This document shows positions 9,701 through 18,016 of a stretch of DNA of 64,000 nucleotides, piece by piece. How positions within the stretch are numbered: position 1 is the first letter of the stretch; every line of letters begins with the position of its first letter. This DNA is from an uncultured Bacteroidales bacterium (GTDB lineage Bacteria; Bacteroidota; Bacteroidia; Bacteroidales; Muribaculaceae). The translations under genes and the position numbers were made by a program. Below the pieces are notes generated by a model, which worked only from the letters and a program-made list of their open reading frames with translations, did no database searches and had not been told where the DNA came from. The stretch lies in NCBI GenBank assembly GCA_902776435.1, contig CACYQB010000001.1, positions 124,001 to 188,000 of the forward strand, read 5' to 3'.

Positions 9701-10214
9701 CGGTCAGACACTGGTAGCTACCGAACTTACACTGGTTGTAGTAAGGTGCTTCCTGATCCCAGTTGCAGGTCAACAGCGGGCCGTAGGTGGTAGCGTTCAA
9801 CTTCGGAGGGGTTTGCACGCTCGTGGGCTGCAGACCCGGATGCTCCTGCAGGAACATGATCTGGTCCTTGTACTGTCCCAGCATGTCCCTCATGCCCAGT
9901 GGCAGGTTATTGATGTCCTTGAGGGGACGGTCACCCACCATGAGGATTTCTTCGGCACGGTCATCACCAGCGACTACAACAAAGGTCGTCGAGGTGTTGT
10001 AGATGTAGTAAACGGGTTGATTGACTTTTGCGTTGCCCATCTCAGTCTTGAGTAACACTGGATTCAGGGCGGCAGGTGCCATCATTTTACCTGCGTAAAG
10101 CTGATTTGTCAGATAGTTCTTGGCTATCTTCTTGGCCGCAAACTCGTCAACAGGTGCGGCCGACAATGACATCGCCAGAATTGTGGCGGTCATAAAAAGC
10201 ATAATTTTCTTCAT
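6747..10214 (-). CDS. Secreted C10-family (streptopain-like) cysteine peptidase with repeat modules
   Basis: This 1155-residue secreted protease uses the ATG at 10214, which gives a clean signal peptide (MKKIMLFMTATILAMSLSAA); a longer reading frame upstream lacks one. An inhibitory prodomain (about 20-140) is followed by the papain-fold peptidase, with catalytic Cys in TGCPATSASM (about 174) and His in GGHAFNVDGY (about 336), then NFGWSGDG. After about residue 375 come two ASH/HYDIN-like beta modules (starting PTLTVSPTSLSFS and PTLTVTPTSLNMS), each followed by a longer Ser/Thr-rich module containing TIYSTDSSYSPDM. A short C-terminal tail (VNMSGVQSKQPFDGINIVV) resembles T9SS sorting domains. 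Likely an extracellular or surface protease; target unknown. Confidence 0.88.
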   Translation of the reverse strand: MKKIMLFMTATILAMSLSAAPVDEFAAKKIAKNYLTNQLYAGKMMAPAALNPVLLKTEMGNAKVNQPVYYIYNTSTTFVVVAGDDRAEEILMVGDRPLKDINNLPLGMRDMLGQYKDQIMFLQEHPGLQPTSVQTPPKLNATTYGPLLTCNWDQEAPYYNQCKFGSYQCLTGCPATSASMVFYFWKYPTAATPVVPGYKSTISYSSYGSKSYTHSALPSTTFDWANMLDSYTGSYTTAQGNAVATLMHYVGQAERMGYGTSAAGGSGVSVDSVCNIRDAFTFFGYNSSTTRFVKKTSAYSGGTTLYTDSQWAALIQEEMAAGRPIVFCAVSSNAGGHAFNVDGYNSSTNKYHVNFGWSGDGNAWCSLNSFGYSSYNFNVYQQMVIGIQPPSGASATPTLTVSPTSLSFSTTAGQTVSKTFTVTGSNLTGNVTLTKTDANSAYTISPTTISASAAASGATVTVTYKPTAAGTHTGSIAIASSGATSKTVSLSGTASAAAITTYTPVMSAANSSYVTSSSFRADWTDQTSSTNVSSYTLQVNKQGSSTPTTTTLLGTINGSNYTGSYKTITLTSPWGGTNVKGGNNAVYTSGSSGKITFTIPSGYSSNTTFSVQITTVSGTYGTGNITVKSTQTSAVGHTFAKGETYTWTVTGKTGDVITIYSTDSSYSPDMSLIKVYAGNINLNASETGDADSRTITGITNKYYTVSNLTAGATYTYKVKALYTDGTSSAWSNEQNVTLKEETATATPTLTVTPTSLNMSAKVNGTATATFKVTGADLTSNVTLSLSGASVFTISTSSITAANAANGVNVTVTYKPTAYGTQTATVTVASSGATSKTVSINGTATLDKANPVMNAATVVSSTSFTANWTHDVDASSVSSYTLYGTLTAQPSGGDEPSNSLLASLDGSNYSGSYASITLTSPWGGSNVVAGNGAFYTKNSSSWWSSSYGNITYTVPSGYSNATFTVQITTSSTSYGSGSITVKSAKTSAVKRSVSSGNTYTWTVTASAGDKITIYSTDSSYSPDMAYIAIHAGTLNFNATATGDNTNFVITDISAGSTGITLSNLVEGGTYSIYLVANYVDGTTATSNTQEVTLVSLNMSNGDVSTGINSLIADDDEIESVTYVNMSGVQSKQPFDGINIVVTRYKSGAVKSSKIMH

Positions 10215-10305
10215 AAGCCTTTTAAGATTAAGAAATAAAAATGTGCTATATAAAATGCTATATAAAATAATGTAGTCAATATGCACGTGGTAGTTTATAG
10301 CGCTC

Positions 10306-10313
10306 CAAAGGTA
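10306..10313 (-). promoter_or_regulatory. -7 element (TACCTTTG) upstream of C10 peptidase gene
   Basis: TACCTTTG on the minus strand matches the TAnnTTTG consensus about 92 nt upstream of the chosen start. No good -33 box is seen at the expected distance. The rest of the 10215-10563 gap is A/T-rich with nothing else recognised. Confidence 0.4.
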
Positions 10314-10563
10314 AATATAATTTTTAAGATAAACGAAGTTTTTCATGATATTTTTTTATTTTTTTACTTTCGCTGATTTGTTATTTGTCGGTTTTTGGCC
10401 GTGTTAGCTTGAAATTCTCAAATCGGAAAACCATGGTTTTTCAGATAGTGCAGCCACGTCCAGTGCAGGTTGTACCGCTATTGAATATTGCCTAGATATG
10501 ATGAAAGATGCTCATTTTTATTGACTATTTTTTGTTGGGCTTGCCTTGGTTTTTTGAAAGTTT

Positions 10564-10595
10564 TTTGGCCTTTAGAATCAGATTGACTACCTTTG
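10564..10595 (+). promoter_or_regulatory. Promoter of the DUF2461 gene
   Basis: TTTG (10564-10567), a 20-nt spacer and TACCTTTG (10588-10595) match the Bacteroidetes consensus, 17 nt before the ATG at 10613. Confidence 0.75.
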
Positions 10596-10612
10596 TGGGA
10601 GACTAACAGATC

Positions 10613-11287
10613 ATGACTACTATGAAATCTTCCAGCAATATTTCCGAAGTTTTGGCTTTCCTGCGCCAGCTTGCCATCAACAACGACCGCACTTGGTTCA
10701 AGGCTCGTAAGGACACCTACGACGTCCTGCGTGGGGCCTGGGAACAGGACATGGAGCGCCTCATCGCCCTTGTTGCAGACTTTTTCCCCGATGTGCGCGG
10801 TCTTGCCGTCAAGGACTGTGTGTACCGCATCTATCGCGACATCCGCTTCTCCCATGACAAGAGTCCCTATAAAACTTATTTCTCGGGCGTCATCGGCAAG
10901 GGAGGACGCCACACGCTGCAGTCCAGTTACTATGTCCACATCGGTGTCGAGGAAATGATGTTGTGCGGTGGTGTCTGGTGGCCTGAGAAACCCATCTTGG
11001 ACCAGTTGCGGGGACTTATCGATGCCGAACCCGAAGAATTCTTGGCCATTGTCAATCACCCTGACATCACATCCCGATATGAATGGATGTCCCAGACGCT
11101 CAAGAACGTGCCTAAGGACTATCCCAAAGATCATCCCCTGGCCCAATACCTCAAGATGAAGGAGTATCTGCTGGTCAAGCGGGTTGATGAAAACTACTTT
11201 GATTGCGACGATTGGGTCGAGCGTGTCGCCGAGGACTTACAACCTCTCAAGCCTTTGCATGATTTCCTTAATTATGTGTTTGAATAA
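10613..11287 (+). CDS. DUF2461 domain protein
   Basis: This 224-residue protein fits DUF2461 (TIGR02453) along its whole length. Typical signatures are LRQLAINNDRTWFKARKDTY near the N-terminus, YRIYRDIRFSHDKSPYKTYF at about 65-85 and GGVWWPEKPILDQLR at about 118-132. No signal peptide or membrane segment is visible, so it is cytoplasmic. It has its own promoter and no operon partner. The biochemical role of the family is not established. A second ATG three codons downstream could also be used. Confidence 0.85.
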   Translation: MTTMKSSSNISEVLAFLRQLAINNDRTWFKARKDTYDVLRGAWEQDMERLIALVADFFPDVRGLAVKDCVYRIYRDIRFSHDKSPYKTYFSGVIGKGGRHTLQSSYYVHIGVEEMMLCGGVWWPEKPILDQLRGLIDAEPEEFLAIVNHPDITSRYEWMSQTLKNVPKDYPKDHPLAQYLKMKEYLLVKRVDENYFDCDDWVERVAEDLQPLKPLHDFLNYVFE

Positions 11288-11350
11288 TTGACTGCAAAGT
11301 GATAATTTGTAAGTTGGGAATTTGCCACCATTTTGGCTAAAGACAGGACA

Positions 11351-11402
11351 TTTTGCCATCAAAAAACGAGAAAATCCGATTCTTTTGCCATTGTTTTTGC
11401 CA
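11351..11402 (+). repeat. Three short TTTTGCCA repeats upstream of hppA
   Basis: TTTTGCCA occurs at 11351-11358, 11383-11390 and 11395-11402, with a partial TTTGCCA at 11321-11327. They lie in the 300-bp gap between the DUF2461 gene and hppA. Role unknown; could be a regulator site or chance in A/T-rich DNA. Confidence 0.35.
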
Positions 11403-11484
11403 TTTTTGCAACGTGAAACAATTTTTTTTAATGCTTGCAGTGTTAATTTCTCAATAAAATAACACCTATTAAGAAAAATGGTAG

Positions 11485-11492
11485 TATCTTTG
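11485..11492 (+). promoter_or_regulatory. -7 element (TATCTTTG) upstream of hppA
   Basis: TATCTTTG is a full match to TAnnTTTG. No clear -33 box is found 19-21 nt upstream. Use of this site would give a leader of about 90 nt. Confidence 0.5.
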
Positions 11493-11588
11493 TGCCCGAT
11501 TTAGAAAGAGGGGCTCCCCTTTTGAGACCTTCATGAAAACCGATCAATTGTAAATTCAACATAAACACAAGTAATTTAGAGTAAATCT

Positions 11589-14012
11589 ATGAAGAAATCT
11601 TTTGTTTTTCTGCTGGCTTTGGCTTCCTCTCTGGGACTGAGTGCCAGTGAAGCCGACCTGGTAATGCCAGAGTCGCTGCATGATTTCAGTTTCTTGCACT
11701 GGGGTTTCCTCGTGTGCATTTTGGGTATGTTGTTCGGTGTGTATCATTTCATCAAGACCAAGAACCTGCCCGTGCATGATGCGATGCGCGAGATTGGTGA
11801 GGTGATTTACAAGACCTGTTCGACCTACCTCAAGCAGCAGGGCCGTTTCCTGGCCATCCTGTTCGTCTTCATCGGTGTGGTAGTTGCCTTCTACTTTGGC
11901 GGCCTCAGCCACATGAAGGCTTGGGAGGTGTGCATCATCCTGCTGTCCACCATCATCGGTATGCTCGGCTCCTATGCTGTCGCTGCCTATGGTATCCGCA
12001 TGAACACTTACGCTAACGCACGCATGGCGTTTGCTTCGCTTCGCCGTGATCCGCTTCGCCTGCTCAATATCCCCTTGAATGCCGGTATGAGCATCGGTGT
12101 GATGCTGGTGTGCGTTGAGCTCATCATCATGCTCGTCATCCTGTTGTATGTGCCTTGTGACCTGGCTGGTGTCTGCCTGATCGGCTTCGCTATCGGTGAG
12201 AGCCTCGGTGCCAGCGCCCTGCGTATCGCCGGTGGTATCTTCACCAAGATTGCCGACATCGGCAGTGACTTGATGAAGGTGGTCTTCAAGATCGGTGAGG
12301 ATGACCCCCGCAATCCTGGTGTGATTGCCGACTGCACGGGTGACAATGCTGGTGACAGCGTTGGTCCCACGGCCGACGGTTTTGAGACTTACGGTGTGAC
12401 TGGTGTCGCTCTGGTATCGTTCATCCTGCTCGCAGTCAACGATCCCGAGATGCAGAAGAACCTGCTCGTGTGGATCTTCTCGATGCGTATCCTGATGGTC
12501 ATCACCTCGGTTGTTGCCTACTGGATTAACAAGGCATTCTGCAAGGCTAAATATGCCGGCAAGGACAGCCTCGATTTCGAGAAACCGCTGACCTCGCTCG
12601 TATGGTTCGCCAGCGTGCTGAGTATTGCTGTAACCTACATTGTATCTTACATGCAGTTGGGTAATGTCGATGGCAACCCCAACCTGTGGTGGCAGCTTGC
12701 AAGCATCATCTCGATGGGTACCCTGGGCGCAGCCCTCATCCCCGAGATTACCAAGATCTTCACCTCGCCCAAGAGCGGTCACGTCATTGAGGTCGTTAAG
12801 GCTTCGCACCACGGTGGTGCTTCGCTGAACATCCTCAGCGGTTTTGTGGCTGGTAACTTCTCGGGCTTTTGGACAGGTCTGGCATTCGTGCTGTTGATGT
12901 TCGTCGGCTATGCCTTCTCTATCGACATCCCCGAGACCTTGATGTCCTATCCCGCAATCTTCGCCTTTGGTCTGGTTGCCTTCGGTATGCTCGGTATGGG
13001 TCCTGTGACCATCGCCGTTGACAGTTATGGTCCCGTGACCGACAACGCCCAGAGCGTCTATGAGCTCTCCCTGATCGAGGAAGTGCCTGACAAGGACGAG
13101 CAGATTGAGCGTGACTTCGGCTTCAAACCCGATTGGGAGAAGTCCAAACACTACCTAGAGGAGAACGACGGTGCCGGCAATACCTTCAAGGCTACTGCCA
13201 AGCCCGTACTCATCGGTACCGCTGTCGTTGGTGCTACCACGATGATCTTCTCCATCATCCTTGTGATCCAGAAGACCCTCGGCGTGGATCCCGCCAGCCT
13301 ACTGAACCTGCTCAATCCTTACACCATCATCGGCTTCCTGCTGGGTGGTTGTGTGATCTACTGGTTCACCGGTGCTTCGACCCAGGCCGTTACTGTTGGT
13401 GCTAACCGTGCCGTGGCTTTCATCAAGGACCACATCAAGCTCGATCCCAATGCGCCCAAGAAGGCCGACACCAAGTCGTCTGTTGAGGTCGTTAAGATCT
13501 GCACCCAGTATGCCCAGAAGGGTATGTTCAACATCTTCCTGGCCATCTTCTTCTTCGCCCTCGGTTTTGCTTGCTTGGCATCGCCGGGTAGCGTGGGTGG
13601 CAACAATGCCGTTTCGCTGTTCGTTTCTTACCTGATCTCGATTGCCCTGTTCGGTTTGTTCCAGGCCGTATTCATGGCCAACGCCGGTGGTAGCTGGGAT
13701 AACAGTAAGAAGGTTGTAGAGGTTGACCTCGACCTCAAGGGAACCGACCTGCACGATGCATCGGTTGTCGGTGACACCGTGGGTGACCCCTTCAAGGACA
13801 CCTCGTCAGTATCGTTGAACCCGATCATCAAGTTCACCACCCTGTTCGGTCTGCTCGCCATGGAGATGGCTATCAGCGAGAACTTCCGCGAGTTCGCACC
13901 CTGGGTAGGTATTGTCTTTGTGATTGTAGCTATCTTCTTCGTATGGCGCTCGTTCTACCGCATGCGCATCGATGACAGCATCGACAACATCCTCAACGCC
14001 TACAAGAAGTAA
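11589..14012 (+). CDS. hppA: Membrane-bound ion-translocating pyrophosphatase
   Basis: This 807-residue integral membrane enzyme couples PPi hydrolysis to H+ and/or Na+ export across the inner membrane. About 16 hydrophobic helices are present. Substrate-site motifs include EDDPRNPGVIADCTGDNAGD (about 237-256), DSYGPVTDNAQS (about 478) and a C-terminal NAGGSWDNSKK segment (about 698). A signal-peptide-like first segment and inserts make it longer than the roughly 670-730 of many homologs. At the site separating K+-dependent (Ala) from K+-independent (Lys) enzymes the motif reads GNTFKATA, i.e. Lys, but Ala rather than Thr three residues later. Ion specificity cannot be settled from this. Confidence 0.93.
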   Translation: MKKSFVFLLALASSLGLSASEADLVMPESLHDFSFLHWGFLVCILGMLFGVYHFIKTKNLPVHDAMREIGEVIYKTCSTYLKQQGRFLAILFVFIGVVVAFYFGGLSHMKAWEVCIILLSTIIGMLGSYAVAAYGIRMNTYANARMAFASLRRDPLRLLNIPLNAGMSIGVMLVCVELIIMLVILLYVPCDLAGVCLIGFAIGESLGASALRIAGGIFTKIADIGSDLMKVVFKIGEDDPRNPGVIADCTGDNAGDSVGPTADGFETYGVTGVALVSFILLAVNDPEMQKNLLVWIFSMRILMVITSVVAYWINKAFCKAKYAGKDSLDFEKPLTSLVWFASVLSIAVTYIVSYMQLGNVDGNPNLWWQLASIISMGTLGAALIPEITKIFTSPKSGHVIEVVKASHHGGASLNILSGFVAGNFSGFWTGLAFVLLMFVGYAFSIDIPETLMSYPAIFAFGLVAFGMLGMGPVTIAVDSYGPVTDNAQSVYELSLIEEVPDKDEQIERDFGFKPDWEKSKHYLEENDGAGNTFKATAKPVLIGTAVVGATTMIFSIILVIQKTLGVDPASLLNLLNPYTIIGFLLGGCVIYWFTGASTQAVTVGANRAVAFIKDHIKLDPNAPKKADTKSSVEVVKICTQYAQKGMFNIFLAIFFFALGFACLASPGSVGGNNAVSLFVSYLISIALFGLFQAVFMANAGGSWDNSKKVVEVDLDLKGTDLHDASVVGDTVGDPFKDTSSVSLNPIIKFTTLFGLLAMEMAISENFREFAPWVGIVFVIVAIFFVWRSFYRMRIDDSIDNILNAYKK

Positions 14013-14070
14013 CAACTAGAAACTAAGGACTAGAAACTTTACAAGGGCGCGAGCCCCCGTCAAATACCGT

Positions 14071-14116
14071 CAAGGCGGCTGGACACCACACAACGTCCAG
14101 CCGCCTTGCATAGTTT
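14071..14116 (+). terminator. Strong intrinsic terminator of hppA
   Basis: A 14-bp perfect stem (14071-14084 with 14095-14108, core AAGGCGGCTGGAC) with a 10-nt loop is followed by GCATAGTTTT. It also sits between convergent genes. Confidence 0.85.
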
Positions 14117-14146
14117 TATATGTCCTGTAACAGCAGGTTTAGCTGG

Positions 14147-14761
14147 TTACCTTTCCGAACCAACAATTTGCAGTGGCACAATGTATCTGTCAATGTCACC
14201 AACAAGTGGGTTTTCATTGCCATCAAGAACTTCAAGCTGTTGACTCAAGGCTTCTGAGAAACGATTGTTCTCGACCTTATAGTCTATGATCATTGTACCG
14301 TTAAGCGCGAAACGTACATTTACAATTCTACCTTGTATGATTTCGTTGATTTGTTCACGAGAAACCTGAAAGACGAGGTCGTCATCAATGCCGTGGGATT
14401 TTGAATGTGAATTGTTGACTTCTTTAATGCCCGCGCCAACAGTATTAAATTCCAAAACTTTACCATTACTTAATGTCAGGAAAATGGGCTGTGCTTCCAC
14501 CAAAAGCAGCCTTCTACTTCTATCAGATCTGGTGCGAAATCCGGACAATCTGATAGAATATAGTTGATCATTACTTTTGCTCTTATCTATTAAACGTACC
14601 TCTAAGTTAAGCGTGTTTTGTGAAAGTACATTCTCAGAAGATTCAGGAGCAATAACTATATTTGAGGGCATGGGCTTTTTAATATCCACGTTGTTGGATT
14701 TGCTTTGCGAAAACAAAACAAATGGCATAAATGAGACGAGAAGTAAGATAAACGTTTTCAT
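14147..14761 (-). CDS. Secreted hypothetical protein
   Basis: This 204-residue protein is read from the ATG at 14761, which starts a signal peptide (MKTFILLLVSFMPFVLFSQS); the longer frame adds 11 residues without value. The mature part is beta-strand-like and includes two related Val/Ile-rich segments (LNLEVRLIDKSKSNDQLYSI and IVNVRFALNGTMIIDYKVE). No family was recognised. It likely sits in the periplasm or on the surface. TATCTTTG on the minus strand at 14792-14799 is a likely -7 box. It is isolated, convergent with hppA, and visibly more A/T-rich than its neighbours. Confidence 0.7.
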   Translation of the reverse strand: MKTFILLLVSFMPFVLFSQSKSNNVDIKKPMPSNIVIAPESSENVLSQNTLNLEVRLIDKSKSNDQLYSIRLSGFRTRSDRSRRLLLVEAQPIFLTLSNGKVLEFNTVGAGIKEVNNSHSKSHGIDDDLVFQVSREQINEIIQGRIVNVRFALNGTMIIDYKVENNRFSEALSQQLEVLDGNENPLVGDIDRYIVPLQIVGSER

Positions 14762-15044
14762 AATACAATACCTTTTTATAATGTTTTTCTGCAAAGATAT
14801 AAGAATTCATGTAAATATCTGCTATTTTTGTGATTTTTTATACTTTGTTTCTATTTCACAACATATATCATCAGAATCGCCTTTGAGTTCAAAAGTGCAA
14901 ACCCTAGAATCACGCTTTAAGTGGAAAAAATGTGGAAATAATCACATTTTGGGTCCTAGAGTGTGATTTTTCACTTTTCCAAGGCTAGACGATTTGGTCT
15001 GATTTAGCAACTTCAATGTGTTTTGCCCGCTTGTGCTTTTTGTA

Positions 15045-15077
15045 GTTGACAGAGAGAGGTTGTTGGCGTTATCTTTG
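15045..15077 (+). promoter_or_regulatory. Promoter of the AAA/DUF4143 ATPase gene
   Basis: GTTG (15045-15048), a 21-nt spacer and TATCTTTG (15070-15077) fit the consensus. The 14762-15044 spacer is A/T-rich and shows only weak inverted similarity between 14889-14908 and 14951-14981. Confidence 0.6.
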
Positions 15078-15273
15078 TGTGATGTAGAGGATTTCCTTGT
15101 AATTGTCAACTGCAATTAACATTCCCGACCCTCCACTTTACAAGGGTACAGCAAACTTCTTCCACTGGCAATGGAAGATATCTTCCACTAGTAGCGAAAG
15201 AAATTGGAATTTTCTTTTGCTGGTATCAAAAGAAGTTATTAACTTTGCCATCGATAACCAAGATTTTCCTGTT

Positions 15274-16521
15274 ATGATAAGACAAAGTGAAATAGCAAGG
15301 GTGATTGACGATCAGAAGTCGCAATTGCGTCCTCGTCCTGACGAGATAGAACGTGAGCATCTTTCTCAGGTCAAAAACTTAGATGGATTTGCTACCATCA
15401 TTACGGGTATGCGGCGTGTGGGCAAGAGCACGTTGCTCTATCAAGTGGCTCGCAACATGGGCTATGGTCATGTGATGTATCTTAATTTTGATGACATCAA
15501 CATGAGTGGCTTCAAGCAGGATGATTTTGTCCGTCTTCACAACGAGATTAAGCGTCGTGAAGCTCATGAGTTGTTCTTTGACGAGATTCAACTCGTGGCG
15601 GGATGGGAAATCTTGATACATCAGTTGTTAAGAGAGGGATATGTTGTGTACATCAGTGGCTCCAATGCCTCGATGCTGAGCGTTGACTTGGGCACTCATC
15701 TTACAGGGCGCCACTTGTCAACGGAGTTGTTCCCGTTCTCTTATAACGAATTTCTGACTTATGCCCGTGAGGCTGCCAGCGTGCAATCGCTCGACAATTA
15801 CATGTTGACTGGTGGTATCCCCGAATTTGTCAAAACTCGTGATAGGGCAATACTGCGCACCTTGCTCGATGATGTGCTTGTTCGTGACATCGCTGTCAAT
15901 AAGAATGTGCGCAACGTGGTTGCGCTCAAGCAGTTGGCCGTTTATATGCTCTCCAATATCGCTCGACTGTATTCGGCCAGTAAATTGACCACTGTGGCAG
16001 GGGTGTCATCTCCATCTACAGTGATTGACTTCCTTTCTTTCATGCGTAATGCCTATCTTATAGACAGCATTGGCCTTTACGACCATTCCTTGAAGGTCAC
16101 GGCCCGCAATCCTCGCAAGGCGTATGCTTGTGACACGGGACTTGCCCGCAGTGTTTCGCTTTCCCATTCTCCAGATACGGGACGCTATCTTGAGAATGTC
16201 GTGTTTATCTCATTGAGACATCGATATACCAGCGACCATATTTATTATTACGCTCAGCGTGGTGAATGTGACTTTGTCGTTACAGGTGCTGATAATCGGC
16301 CAGAAATGCTCATTCAAGTGTGCCATGAACTCAACGATGAGAATTTCGAACGCGAAATGAATGGTTTGACCGAGGCGATGGCCTCTCTTCACTTGAATCA
16401 TGGCGTTATCGTGACACGTGACGAGGAAGATCATTTTGAAACGGCAGCAGGTGGTGTTGATGTGGTAAAAGCATGGAAATGGCTGGCATGCTCCCCACAT
16501 GCTCCGATTCTTATCGACTAG
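15274..16521 (+). CDS. AAA-family ATPase with DUF4143 C-terminal domain
   Basis: The frame is open from a TTG at 15103, but the ATG at 15274 (MIRQSEIARVIDDQ) matches the usual start of this family, giving 415 residues. Walker A is GMRRVGKST (about 44-52) and Walker B ELFFDEIQ (about 95-102), followed by the sensor-like ISGSNASML. The C-terminal half has the DUF4143 pattern (LTGGIPEFV and a nuclease-like segment RGECDFVVTGADNRPEMLIQ). Members are cytoplasmic STAND/AAA-type ATPases of unclear role, sometimes transferred horizontally. No partner gene is adjacent. Confidence 0.88.
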   Translation: MIRQSEIARVIDDQKSQLRPRPDEIEREHLSQVKNLDGFATIITGMRRVGKSTLLYQVARNMGYGHVMYLNFDDINMSGFKQDDFVRLHNEIKRREAHELFFDEIQLVAGWEILIHQLLREGYVVYISGSNASMLSVDLGTHLTGRHLSTELFPFSYNEFLTYAREAASVQSLDNYMLTGGIPEFVKTRDRAILRTLLDDVLVRDIAVNKNVRNVVALKQLAVYMLSNIARLYSASKLTTVAGVSSPSTVIDFLSFMRNAYLIDSIGLYDHSLKVTARNPRKAYACDTGLARSVSLSHSPDTGRYLENVVFISLRHRYTSDHIYYYAQRGECDFVVTGADNRPEMLIQVCHELNDENFEREMNGLTEAMASLHLNHGVIVTRDEEDHFETAAGGVDVVKAWKWLACSPHAPILID

Positions 16522-16569
16522 ACTTCTCAAAAAAATCATCATTTGTTGGTAATTATTCATGCAATTTTA

Positions 16570-16600
16570 CTTGCTATGTCCCCAAAAAGCAGTATTTTTG
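16570..16600 (+). promoter_or_regulatory. Promoter of the 2-oxoacid:ferredoxin oxidoreductase operon
   Basis: CTTG (16570-16573), a 19-nt spacer and TATTTTTG (16593-16600) lie 58 nt before the ferredoxin subunit start. Confidence 0.7.
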
Positions 16601-16657
16601 CGGTAATTAGACGAACATTACGATTAATAACCTTTTAAACTTTAAACTATTTCTTTT

Positions 16658-16888
16658 ATGGCAAAAATTCATGGAGCCGTAGTAGTGAATACGGAACGAT
16701 GCAAGGGATGCCGCCTGTGTGTTGTGGCATGCCCATGCAATGTGCTGAACCTCAAAGAGAAAGAGGTGAATGACCGCGGATATCATTTCGCGTATATGGA
16801 GCAACCTGAGGCATGTATCGGTTGCCAGAGTTGTGCACTTGTTTGCCCCGATGCGTGCATCGAGGTTTACCGTGTGACCGAGAAATAA
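16658..16888 (+). CDS. 4Fe-4S ferredoxin-like (delta) subunit of 2-oxoacid oxidoreductase
   Basis: This 76-residue protein carries two 4Fe-4S motifs: CKGCRLCVVACPC (about 12-24) and CIGCQSCALVCPDAC (about 48-62). It is the electron-transfer subunit of the 2-oxoacid:ferredoxin oxidoreductase encoded by the next three genes, passing electrons from the TPP site to ferredoxin. The gap to vorB is 34 nt. The arrangement matches KorD/VorD-type subunits in Bacteroidetes. Confidence 0.92.
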   Translation: MAKIHGAVVVNTERCKGCRLCVVACPCNVLNLKEKEVNDRGYHFAYMEQPEACIGCQSCALVCPDACIEVYRVTEK

Positions 16889-16922
16889 TAGTGACTAACC
16901 ATTTAAACTACTGTCGAACAAT

Positions 16923-18008
16923 ATGAACGATAAAGTAACATTGATGAAGGGTAACGAAGCCCTCGCCATGGCGATGATCCGCTATGGTGCCGACGGATAT
17001 TTCGGATACCCGATCACTCCGCAGAGTGAGGTGCTTGAGAAACTCGAGGAAGAAATGCCTTGGGAGACTACTGGTATGGTTGTGCTGCAGGCCGAGAGTG
17101 AGGTCGCTGCCATCAACATGGTTTATGGTGGCGCTATGACCGGCAAGGCCGTCTGCACCTCTACTTCCAGCCCTGGTTTCAGCCTCATGCAGGAGGGTGT
17201 GTCCTATCTCGCAGCCAGCGAGGTTCCCGCTCTGTTGATCAACGTTCAGCGCGGTGGCCCCGGTCTGGGTACTATCCATGCTTCACAGGCCGACTACTTC
17301 CAGGCTTGTAAGGGTGGCGGTCACGGTGACTACCACATGATCGTGCTTGCTCCGAGCAGTGTTCAGGAGATGGCCGATATGGTGGCTCTAGGCTTTGACC
17401 TGGCATTCAAGTATCGCTGTGTGTCGATGATTCTCGCCGATGGTACCATCGGTCAGCTCATGGAGAAGGTGGTGCTGCCCGAGCAGCGTCCGCGTCGCAC
17501 CGACGATCAGATCCGCGAGCAGTGCCCGTGGGCCGTGAATGGCCGCAAGGGCATGCGTCCCAGCAATGTCGTTACCAGCCTTGAGCTCGACGACGACAAG
17601 ATGGAGGAGAATAACTGGCGCTTCCAGGCTTGCTACCGCGAGATCGAGAAGAACGAGACTCGTTGCGAGCTCATTGACACCGATGACTGCGACTACCTGA
17701 TCACCGCCTTTGGTACTACCGCACGCGTCGCCATGAAGACGATGGAGCTGGCCCGTGCCGAGGGTATCAAGGTGGGTATGTTCCGTCCCATCACTCTGTG
17801 GCCCTTCCCCGAGAAGCAACTGCGCGAGGCCGCCAAGAACGTCAAGGGCATCCTGTGCGTTGAGCTCAACGCCGGCCAGATGGTCGAGGATGTGAAGCTT
17901 GCCGTTGAGTGCAAGATGCCGGTTGAACACTATGGCCGTTTCGGTGGCAACGTGCCCACCCCCGACGAGCTGCTGAACGTACTTAAAGAGAAACTCATTA
18001 ACAAGTAA
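16923..18008 (+). CDS. vorB: 2-oxoacid:ferredoxin oxidoreductase alpha subunit (VorB-type)
   Basis: This 361-residue protein is the alpha (pyrimidine-binding) chain that, with the beta chain, oxidatively decarboxylates a 2-oxoacid to acyl-CoA with ferredoxin as acceptor. Family features are the N-terminal LMKGNEALAMAMIRYGADGYFGYPITPQSE pattern (first 20 or so residues shown only in part), ESEVAAINMVYGGAMTGK and TSTSSPGFSLMQEG. The C-terminal domain II begins near DYLITAFGTTARVAMK (about 258). Substrate could be branched-chain 2-oxoacids or 2-oxoglutarate; sequence alone does not decide. It is second in a four-gene operon. Confidence 0.92.
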   Translation: MNDKVTLMKGNEALAMAMIRYGADGYFGYPITPQSEVLEKLEEEMPWETTGMVVLQAESEVAAINMVYGGAMTGKAVCTSTSSPGFSLMQEGVSYLAASEVPALLINVQRGGPGLGTIHASQADYFQACKGGGHGDYHMIVLAPSSVQEMADMVALGFDLAFKYRCVSMILADGTIGQLMEKVVLPEQRPRRTDDQIREQCPWAVNGRKGMRPSNVVTSLELDDDKMEENNWRFQACYREIEKNETRCELIDTDDCDYLITAFGTTARVAMKTMELARAEGIKVGMFRPITLWPFPEKQLREAAKNVKGILCVELNAGQMVEDVKLAVECKMPVEHYGRFGGNVPTPDELLNVLKEKLINK

Positions 18009-18016
18009 AGAACGCA

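Noticed and set aside
11556-13151. 531-codon minus-strand frame opposite hppA
   Set aside because: His/Gln/Asp-rich artefact of codon bias in a long membrane gene; no start context, no domain, and hppA is unambiguous.
15103-15273. TTG-started extension of the AAA/DUF4143 ATPase
   Set aside because: The extra 57 residues match no domain, and the ATG at 15274 gives the usual family N-terminus.
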